Assembly (NCBI GenBank): GCA_963377175.1
Contig: CAUJNA010002146.1
Coordinates: 646,001 to 710,000 of the forward strand
Origin: Effrenium voratum
Taxonomy: Eukaryota > Sar > Dinophyceae > Suessiales > Symbiodiniaceae
Direction: 5' to 3'
Length of the DNA stretch: 64,000 nt
This document shows, piece after piece, positions 57,156-64,000 of the stretch. A program made the position numbers and the translations under genes. The number at the start of each line of letters is the position of its first letter. Position 1 is the first letter of the stretch. The notes under the pieces were generated by a model. That model searched no databases. It worked only from the letters and a program-made list of their open reading frames with translations, and was not told where the DNA came from.

Positions 57156-57992
57156 ATGGCAAGATTTAGAAAAATATACATTGATACACGACATAGAAAT
57201 CTAAACGAAAGTGTGAGCACTTCTGACTTTGTTATAGATTTACCAGAAACACAAGAAACAGGAGCAAAGACAAAACTATACGTCCACGAATTATCACTAC
57301 CTAATACTATTTATCCTATTGAAGAAAATGTAAATAATAGATTATATTTAACATTAGGAGGAATATTAACAGGAGCGCCAGTATATTATTTTATTGTAGC
57401 ACCAGATAAAGGTAGTTATGTAGGCAGTGAATTAGCAACTGAATTACAAAATAAATTGAATACTGCTACTAATGGAACTGATGGAAATAGCGACTTTTTT
57501 AGTTGTAGTTATTCATTAAAAACAAATACTATAACTATAACTGTTAATTATGTTTCTTACTTTTTCATAATTCATACAGATAAAGAATTGCAAACTAACT
57601 ACAGTTTTAGTGTTGATTATGACAGAAGCCACACAATGTCTATTAACAATGTTTTAGGAAACACTGTTGAAAAAATCAATTTTGCACCTGACCCTTTCGT
57701 TAATGGTTTTGTTAATTTATTACCAATGAAAAATATTTACCTAACCAGTGATAGTTTAACTAATGGAAATCAATTAGCACCTTATAAAGTTGCTCGTGTA
57801 CTAAAGAAAATTCCTATTACTGCTGGCTTTGGTAATGTAATCTATGATAATGAGATTTTAATGAATGACGCTAATGATGTTTCAATGAGACATTTAAGAC
57901 GCTTACATTTTAAATATGTTGATAGTTTTGGTAAAACTGTAGATTTACATGGGGCAGACAGTAGTTTTAGTTTAACATTTGTTGAGAGTTGA
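57156..57992 (+). CDS. Minor capsid (penton-like) protein
   Basis: 278 aa. The start RFRKIYIDTRHRNLNESVST, then SDFVIDLPE and KLYVHELSLPNTIYPIEENV, is the typical opening of penton/minor capsid proteins in polinton-like viruses and virophages, a single jelly-roll fold that closes the five-fold vertices. The C-terminus DANDVSMRHLRRLHFKYVDS, then GKTVDLHG, is also typical. In related viruses the major capsid gene lies nearby. None is found here. Confidence 0.8.
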   Translation: MARFRKIYIDTRHRNLNESVSTSDFVIDLPETQETGAKTKLYVHELSLPNTIYPIEENVNNRLYLTLGGILTGAPVYYFIVAPDKGSYVGSELATELQNKLNTATNGTDGNSDFFSCSYSLKTNTITITVNYVSYFFIIHTDKELQTNYSFSVDYDRSHTMSINNVLGNTVEKINFAPDPFVNGFVNLLPMKNIYLTSDSLTNGNQLAPYKVARVLKKIPITAGFGNVIYDNEILMNDANDVSMRHLRRLHFKYVDSFGKTVDLHGADSSFSLTFVES

Positions 57993-58082
57993 AAAGCATA
58001 TATTAAATATTTTAATAAATATTTGTTATATACTAATTATATTAAAATATTTTAATATAAATATTTATTATATACTAATTAT

Positions 58083-58664
58083 ATGGTTAAAAATATTGAA
58101 ATAGTAGATGTAGGCAGTGAAAATAATGAAGCACCTAAAGAAGTAGAAGACATTAAAGAAGAACCTATTATTAATGAAGAAAGTAAAGAAGTAGAAACTA
58201 ATAATATTATAAATGAAGAAAATAATAAAGACAATACACCAGATAATAATATAGACGAACCACCAAAACAAGAATTAAAATCTAAAACATACTCAACTGA
58301 AAAAGTGGAGTGTCCAAAGTGTAAAAAATATTTAACAAAATACACTTTCAGATATCGTCATAACTGTAATGGAATACCAGTTAAAAAAGAACCAGACCCT
58401 AACAAAGTTGTTCGAAGAAAAATTATGCATCCAGAACAAGCAAAAGAATTTGAGAATAATGTATATGAAAAAGTTAAAGATAATATTCCAAAAGTTGATG
58501 AACAAGAAATAGAAAGAAGAGTTGAAGAAAGATTGAAAAAACATTTAGAAACAACTGCTAATAAAGTATTTGAAACTGCAAAAGACCGTTACAATAATAT
58601 TAAAATGGAACGAGATAATAAAAATAAACAGAAAATTAATAATTTAGCAAATAAAATTATTTAA
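58083..58664 (+). CDS. Zinc-finger and coiled-coil protein, 193 aa
   Basis: An acidic N-terminal half (VEDIKEEPIINEESKEVE), then a C2HC finger (CPKCKKYLTKYTFRYRHNC, residues ~77-95), then a long charged helix (EIERRVEERLKKHLETTANK). Proteins of this build recur next to penton genes in polinton-like viruses. Their role is unknown but may be structural or DNA-organising. Confidence 0.7.
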   Translation: MVKNIEIVDVGSENNEAPKEVEDIKEEPIINEESKEVETNNIINEENNKDNTPDNNIDEPPKQELKSKTYSTEKVECPKCKKYLTKYTFRYRHNCNGIPVKKEPDPNKVVRRKIMHPEQAKEFENNVYEKVKDNIPKVDEQEIERRVEERLKKHLETTANKVFETAKDRYNNIKMERDNKNKQKINNLANKII

Positions 58665-58682
58665 TCTAATTATTATTATATA

Positions 58683-59144
58683 ATGATTATTGATAAGAAA
58701 CAATTGCTTATGCGTCGTAGAGAAATTTATGACAACGTTGTAAATAGAATAACAGAACCACAAAATAAAGACAAACCGAATATCAGTGATGTTATTGATA
58801 GAAAAGCAGTTTTTGAAACAAACAAACCAAAAAAGAAGAATAAATATAAATCAACTCAACATTACTATTATGAAGGAGACAACAAGGCACACCAACCTAA
58901 TTACACATATTTGAAAGAATTACAAGAACAATTAGAACGTCATAGCGCTAAAAAAGATTATGCTGTATTTCAAAATAAAAGAAGATATCAAGAAGAAGCA
59001 CAGGCGTATTTTAATGAAATCCAAAGGTTGGAAAGTGAAAAATTGAGACATCACCCATCAAGTGAAACAGGTAAATCATATTCAGAAATTATTAAGAAGA
59101 AGAAAGGGATAATCAATCAATTAAGAAAGGACGTGAGTTTCTAA
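58683..59144 (+). CDS. Member 1 of a three-gene family with a shared N-terminal motif, 153 aa
   Basis: The N-terminus RRREIYDNVVNRIT, then NISDVIDRKAVF, aligns with the next gene (RLRPSYNELIKEIT, then NIRDVIDRNAYY). The rest is a charged coiled coil (LKELQEQLERHSAKKDYAVF). No known function. It starts 18 bases after the zinc-finger gene. Confidence 0.65.
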   Translation: MIIDKKQLLMRRREIYDNVVNRITEPQNKDKPNISDVIDRKAVFETNKPKKKNKYKSTQHYYYEGDNKAHQPNYTYLKELQEQLERHSAKKDYAVFQNKRRYQEEAQAYFNEIQRLESEKLRHHPSSETGKSYSEIIKKKKGIINQLRKDVSF

Positions 59145-59150
59145 CGAACC

Positions 59151-59166
59151 TCACGAAACTTCGTGA
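59151..59166. repeat. Short hairpin TCACGAA-AC-TTCGTGA
   Basis: Directly after the stop codon of the preceding gene. It is similar in layout to the GC-rich palindromes at 52.87 and 60.55 kb and could act as a transcription end signal. Confidence 0.6.
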
Positions 59167-59228
59167 CTTTAATTTTGATTAAATTAATTAATTAGATTAA
59201 TAAATTATAATCTAATTAATTACATATA

Positions 59229-60299
59229 ATGAGATTAGATGATATGCAGATGAAAACATTAAAATCACAATTGAGATTAAGACCGTCTTATAATGAACTG
59301 ATAAAGGAAATTACAAAGGAAGAATATAAAAATAAGAATATCAGAGATGTAATAGACAGAAACGCTTATTATTTTCGTGATAGTCCATTAGGAACAGTGT
59401 ATGATAATAATACAGTAGATTTGAGACAGCAACACTTTAAAAAAATGGTAGATGGAGAAAATCAAGCAAAATATTTTGATATGGCGAAGGATGATGAAAT
59501 GGATGATTTAAGAGACGGTTCAATACAAACACTAAGTGCCACAATGGATGATGCAGAGGAACAACACGAACGACAAATCAGTCAAATTTCGAAAAGACTT
59601 AGTAGTGAACAAATAGCAGACCTACACCAACGAGCACAACGAGCAAAACAATTAGATGAAGATGACTGGCAGTCAGTAGCAACCGCAAAGTCAAGTGATG
59701 ATTTACCGCCACTGGAAGATTTACAACCAAAAAGAGTTTCAAATTTACAAAAAGCAAGAGCAAGATTGCAATTGAAACGATTTATTGATGAAGATAAAGA
59801 CAGTCCTGAACCAAAAAGAGTTTCAAATTTACAAAAAGCAAGAGTAAGATTGAAACTTAAGCGATTTATTGACGAAGATAAAGACAGTCCTGAACCAATA
59901 GAAATAAAAGAAGCAGAAAAAAGAATAGAGCAAAAAATGGACACCGCTGGCAGTTCATCCACATTACCAGCAAGACAAACAAGAACACATAAGGAAACTA
60001 TTGACTATTCAACTGATATAAACCATTGGAAGGGAAGCACAGTAAAAGAAGAAGACATATTATTTCAATTACATTTAAGAGGAACAGGACTTACTGAAGA
60101 ACAGGAACAACAATATTCAAACACAAAGAAAAAAGGTAAAGGTAAAAAAGAAACCGGTAGAACTTATTTAGTTGGACTGGTGGAGAAACTTATAAACAGC
60201 GGAAAATGGACAACAGAAGTAAATGATGAATTGTTAAGAAAAAGAATGAATGATTGGAAAGATATGAAAGGAAAAGGCAAGGCAACAAAGGAAAAATAG
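59229..60299 (+). CDS. Member 2 of the three-gene family, 356 aa, with an internal duplication
   Basis: N-terminal motif RLRPSYNELIKEIT..NIRDVIDRNAYYFRDS (residues ~16-51, gap marked by dots). An acidic Gln-rich middle follows. The 28-residue unit starting PKRVSNLQKARARLQLKRFI then occurs twice in tandem (59,728-59,895). The C-terminal module (~residues 265-345) has GKGKKETGRTYLVGLVEKL and VNDELLRKRMNDWKDM. Function unknown. The basic repeats could bind DNA or capsid. Confidence 0.7.
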   Translation: MRLDDMQMKTLKSQLRLRPSYNELIKEITKEEYKNKNIRDVIDRNAYYFRDSPLGTVYDNNTVDLRQQHFKKMVDGENQAKYFDMAKDDEMDDLRDGSIQTLSATMDDAEEQHERQISQISKRLSSEQIADLHQRAQRAKQLDEDDWQSVATAKSSDDLPPLEDLQPKRVSNLQKARARLQLKRFIDEDKDSPEPKRVSNLQKARVRLKLKRFIDEDKDSPEPIEIKEAEKRIEQKMDTAGSSSTLPARQTRTHKETIDYSTDINHWKGSTVKEEDILFQLHLRGTGLTEEQEQQYSNTKKKGKGKKETGRTYLVGLVEKLINSGKWTTEVNDELLRKRMNDWKDMKGKGKATKEK

Positions 60300-60333
60300 A
60301 TAATTTTACATAATTTATCAATAATTATATAAA

Positions 60334-61239
60334 ATGATTAACAACCACAAGCAAGAGTTAAGGAAACGCCCTACTTATGATGAAATGCTTAAACAAGCAA
60401 TCACAAGCAAAATGAAAACAACAGTTATATTGAAGAAATACAAAAAATATATGTTATTGAATAATTTTGATTTTGATAAAATGGATTTAATGAATTATAA
60501 AAATAAAGAAAGATATATGAACGCAAAAGTTATGATGGCAGACGCCTCGCCAGAGGCTCGCGAGCTTCGCGACAAGGCAACACAAACGCTTAACAAAGAA
60601 AACAAGGCAACACAAACAGACCTACCAAATGATAAAGCGACACAAACTTATAATTTTGATGATGAGACAAAAATATTAGGCGGTTCTTCAAAGAGTTTCA
60701 AAAGCAAACTGATAACCAAGGCTGAAGCAGAAGCATTAGCATTTACATATGACCCTGATTTATATGATGACGACGATGATGATGATGATAAAAAGGATGA
60801 TGATATTGATAAATATAGAAAGAAATTATTTATTTTGATGAGGATTATAGAATTTATGTTGAGGACGGGTTTTAGTATAGGACAAATAGTAGCACATTTA
60901 ACATATCACACTACATTAACTACAATTCAAGGTTCAGAGTTATTAGTTAATTTAACAATGAATTCATTAGTAACATCATACGATATAGCAACTGCTATAA
61001 TGAATTGGTTGAATACAAATGTTAGTGAGGAAGTTGAATTAAACACTTCCCCGCCTATTAGCGTTAATAGTTCTCCACCTATCACTGTTAATAGTTCTTC
61101 AACGCATACTGTTAATTCATCCTCATCAGAAGAAAATGCTAATTATGAAATAGCACCGTTGACTGACATTCCTGTCCCTACTGATGCTGAAAGTGAAGAT
61201 GAAGATAAGGATAAAGATAAGAATAAAGAAAAACAATAA
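60334..61239 (+). CDS. Member 3 of the three-gene family, 301 aa, with hydrophobic segments and an embedded palindrome
   Basis: N-terminal motif QELRKRPTYDEMLKQAI. Residues 70-81 (DASPEARELRDK) are encoded by the GC-rich palindromic block at 60,541-60,576. Three KATQT repeats and an Asp run (DDDDDDDDKKDDD) follow. Then come two hydrophobic stretches (LFILMRIIEFMLRTGF and GQIVAHLTYHTTLTT onwards), and a Ser/Thr-rich, acidic tail. It could be membrane-associated in the virion. Function unknown. Confidence 0.65.
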   Translation: MINNHKQELRKRPTYDEMLKQAITSKMKTTVILKKYKKYMLLNNFDFDKMDLMNYKNKERYMNAKVMMADASPEARELRDKATQTLNKENKATQTDLPNDKATQTYNFDDETKILGGSSKSFKSKLITKAEAEALAFTYDPDLYDDDDDDDDKKDDDIDKYRKKLFILMRIIEFMLRTGFSIGQIVAHLTYHTTLTTIQGSELLVNLTMNSLVTSYDIATAIMNWLNTNVSEEVELNTSPPISVNSSPPITVNSSSTHTVNSSSSEENANYEIAPLTDIPVPTDAESEDEDKDKDKNKEKQ

Positions 61240-61334
61240 AATAATAATAATAATAATAATAAAATATAAAAATTAAAAAACCAGAATTTGAAAAAAATGC
61301 CTTAAAGAAATAGCGACTTTATTCTATAAGATAA
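61237..61334. other. Intergenic AAT microsatellite and leader
   Basis: AAT units right after the stop codon, then an A-rich leader. Confidence 0.8.
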
Positions 61335-61693
61335 ATGCCATTCTATAGCAGACACTCAGATGATGGAAGCGATAGATTGTTAGGAGGAATACATGATGAA
61401 GATGATTATAATGACTTTATGAATATGTTATTTATGAATAGTAGTTTTGCTGATGACATTGAAAGACATTATAAAAGTTCAGATGCTGATGTGTTGCCAA
61501 GTCCTACTGATAGCGAAGAAACAAAAGAAAATAAAGAGAAACATATCAAAAGGATTATCATAAAAAATACTTTCAAGAAAAACTTAATAAACCTTATACA
61601 TGTAATATTTGTGGAAAATCAATGGCCAACAGTTCTAACAAATCAAGACATGAAAAAAGTAGAAAGTGCCAGAGTACTAAAAGTAAAGTCTAA
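61335..61693 (+). pseudogene. C2H2 zinc-finger protein with a frameshift
   Basis: The first frame (acidic, SSDADVLPSPTDSEETKENK) runs past 61,545 into an unnatural C-terminus. A second frame from about 61,535 reads YQKDYHKKYFQEKLNKPYTC, then NICGKSMANSSNKSRHEKSR, and stops at 61,691. This is a C-x2-C..H..C finger of the kind common in large DNA viruses of protists. One base is missing, possibly in the AAAA run near 61,546. Confidence 0.65.
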
Positions 61694-61747
61694 TTGGATA
61701 ATATTAATTTAATTTTTAATTTAATTAATATAATCCAATTTCAATAT

Positions 61748-62412
61748 ATGAGTAAACTAAGTAATGAGGAGATAATGAGCAATATCTACTATGATTTAGA
61801 AACAGGTTATGGTTCTAAACAAAGCTTATACAATCAAGCAAAAGAGAAAGGAGCAAGTGTAACATTAGAAGAAGTGGCAAAGTGGTTGAAGAAGCAACCT
61901 AACAAGCAAATAAAGCCGTATCAGAATTATAACAGTTTCTTAGTGCCATATGCCAGAGCAGAATTTCAAATAGATATTATGGATATGAAAATATTTAAGA
62001 AAGAAGATGAAGAACGCTATGCATTGATTGTAATAGATGCTTTCAGTAAATTAGGTTTTGTGCATCCAATGTTTCAAAGAGACAGTCCAAACGTTTTGAA
62101 AGGTTTGAAAGAAGCATTTAAAGTTATGGGTGAGCCTGTGGAAATCTTTTCTGATGATGATGGAGCATTTAAAGCAGAAGTAAAGAAATATTTAGATGAT
62201 TTAGGTATAAATTATCAGTTTCAGACACAGTGAAAATATACCAAAAAGGAAAAGGTAATTATACATCGAGGAAAGAGACCAACCCAAAGTGGACAGAAAG
62301 GAAATACAAAATAGAAAAGATAGAAAAAGATATAAAATTACAAACATACTATGTCTTGGAAGGATTGAAAAAGCATTATTTGCGCCATGAATTATTACTA
62401 ATTGAAAATTGA
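61748..62412 (+). pseudogene. Retrovirus-type (rve) integrase with its centre deleted
   Basis: The N-terminal part (ATG 61,748 to stop 62,231) has a helical module (LETGYGSKQSLYNQAKEKGA), then the RNase H-like core with the first catalytic Asp in FQIDIMDM and the second in FSDDDGAF. It breaks after NYQFQTQ. At 62,230, in another frame, VKIYQKGKGNYTSR, then NPKWTERKYKIEKIEKDIKL, begins the C-terminal SH3/chromo-like DNA-binding module, ending at 62,412. The missing piece normally carries the third catalytic residue (Glu), so the enzyme should be inactive. Polintons/Mavericks use this enzyme to integrate. Confidence 0.85.
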
Positions 62413-62522
62413 AAATTAAAAATAATAATTTAGACTGATAATTAGTTATTTAGTTCTTAGAATTTTTTGACTTTAAAAAGACTTAAAGAGAAAAACCATA
62501 ATTAAATTATATAGATAATAAT

Positions 62523-63786
62523 ATGAATAGAGATTTACCGCCAGATGAAAACACTAAAATAGTTAAGTATCTTCTTAAAGAAAATTTAGGAGAATACAAA
62601 GTAAATAATAAAGGTAAAAAACTTAAAACCATAATTATAGGAAACAATCAGTATAGATATAATCCAGAAAAACCAATAAGCAATAGATTGAGTAAGAGAC
62701 TTGAAGCAGTAAAGAAAACTAATGACTACAAAGCAAATCAAATCAGAGAAAGAGTAGGAGCAAGAACGGTTTTAAAACATGCTATTAAGAAAAAAAGCAG
62801 TAATAACAGAAGAAAGAAGCGCCTTTAGAGCATATGCTAACGCCTACACAATTTCAAACATTCATTTAAAAGAGTTGAACGGATTGACTTATTTTAATTA
62901 TCAATTTGACAAACTTAATGAATACTTGAAAGAGAATAGAGGAATGAAACTTAATGCTACAATAAATATGAAAGTTATGAACTTATTTGATGAGGAGAGA
63001 AACGTAACAGTTAGGACAAGGTCGTACACTATTGTAAATGAAGAGGATTTAAGGAATGCTTTGAAAAGAATGAGACCTGATGTTGAAACACGAATTTTAG
63101 ATATGGCTTTGTATCAGTCAGGATTAATAATTAGCAATATTAATAATATGCATATCATGTATAATAAATATAATCCGACTAGAGCTGGCAAATATATTGA
63201 ACTTCCAGAATGGATTAAAAAGAAAAAGGCATGTATCAATATTAAAAATCAAGATGACAAGTGTTTTAAATATTCTATTGAGTGTGGATATTGTAAAATT
63301 TGTGATAAAGCACACCCTGAAAAGATGTTTCATTACAAGAAGATAGCAAGTGATTTGATTTTTGATGGTGTGAGTTTTCCTGCTAATAATAACGATATAG
63401 ATATATTTGAAGAAAATAATAAATCAATATCCATTAATGTTTATGAAATTGATGATAATGAACAAATTGTTATTAGTAGAAAATTGAAAAATACAGATGC
63501 TTCTTTTCATTTTGATTCATTAAGAGTTGATGATGAGGATTGCAGTCATTATGTGTATATAAAAAATTTGAGCAGACTTATTAATAATCAAAAAAGTAAT
63601 CATAATGGTAAGTCCTATTTTTGTAAATATTGTAATCATGGATTTAGAAATGAAGAATTATTAAATAAACATTATGATAGTGGATGCATGGAAGTTGATG
63701 GTCAACAAATAGTAATGCCTAAGCCTTATGAGAAAGTCCGCCGACATTGCTCGGCGTGTCGGATACTTATACTTACTAGAGGATAG
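62523..63786 (+). pseudogene. Protein-primed family B DNA polymerase, N-terminal region, frameshifted and truncated
   Basis: Two overlapping frames: 62,523-62,828 (MNRDLPPDENTKIVKYLLKE to RERVGARTVLKHAIKKK) and 62,779-63,786 (AVITEERSAFRAYANAYTIS onwards). The switch falls at the A7 run 62,790-62,796. The second frame has the segments typical of the region before the exonuclease domain in polinton polymerases: NDIDIFEENNKSISINVYEI, SHYVYIKNLSRLINNQ, YFCKYCNHGFRNEELLNKHY, IVMPKP. After about 63,738 the sequence changes character. All exonuclease and polymerase motifs are missing. Confidence 0.8.
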
Positions 63787-64000
63787 AGGATAACCCCCCC
63801 CCTAACCCCCCCCCGCCCGACGTCTATTACGTAGGTTTTTGGGGGGGGGGGGGGGGGGGCGGGGGGGAGGGGGGGGGGGGGGAGGGGGGGGGGGGGGGAG
63901 GGGGGGGGGGTGGGGAGGGGGGGGGGGGGGCGGGGGGGGGGGGGGGGGGGGGGGAAGGGGGGGGGTTTCGCGAGGTTTTCCCCCAGTTACCCGCGCGGCA
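63787..64000. other. G-homopolymer tail; probable contig-end artefact
   Basis: Two exact TAAC9 units (63,791-63,814), a short unique piece, then about 130 bases of almost pure G with scattered A/T/C, and a GC-rich end (TTTCGCGAGG). No coding content. Confidence 0.85.

Overview
The window has two very different parts. Positions 1 to about 49,480 are roughly balanced in base composition, full of repeats and almost without long open frames. Positions about 49,501 to 63,740 are strongly AT-rich and densely packed with genes. The last ~160 bases are nearly pure G and look like a contig-end artefact or a degraded terminus.

The first part looks like protist nuclear DNA, most likely dinoflagellate. 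On the minus strand, short GC-rich islands of about 60-180 bases read as exons. They start after AG|G and often end at GC rather than GT donors. Nine neighbouring exon pairs have compatible splice phases. Read from 49 kb down to 0.6 kb, they give a G8 domain (48.0-46.0 kb), probable beta-helix segments, an NVAHACTYG segment like that of fibrocystin/CEMIP-type G8 proteins (24.6 kb), a DLDGSLSG motif (16.3 kb) and a Thr/Ser-rich mucin-like region (4.7-0.6 kb). The simplest model is one very long, exon-poor gene for a secreted or surface G8 protein. An ankyrin-repeat 3' end (30.2-29.6 kb) and a decayed basic-protein element (35.0-34.0 kb) appear to sit inside its introns. The introns hold at least eight families of short inverted-repeat elements, several of which end exactly at splice sites, as introners do.

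The second part is a polinton-like virus or Maverick-type element. It has an A32/FtsK-HerA packaging ATPase, a penton/minor-capsid-like protein, a fibre with a peptidase S74 chaperone domain, a cytosine DNA methyltransferase, a lipase, zinc-finger proteins, an rve integrase and the N-terminal part of a protein-primed family B DNA polymerase. Three adjacent genes share an N-terminal motif. No major capsid protein is visible and the polymerase is cut off. The integrase has lost its centre, including the third catalytic residue. The lipase, one zinc-finger gene and the polymerase each carry a one-base frameshift. The element is therefore incomplete and either decaying or poorly base-called.

The two parts meet at a run of 20 G. 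The sequence alone cannot say whether this is a real integration or a chimaeric join. Exon ends are given to within a few bases where splice sites could be matched, and are approximate otherwise.
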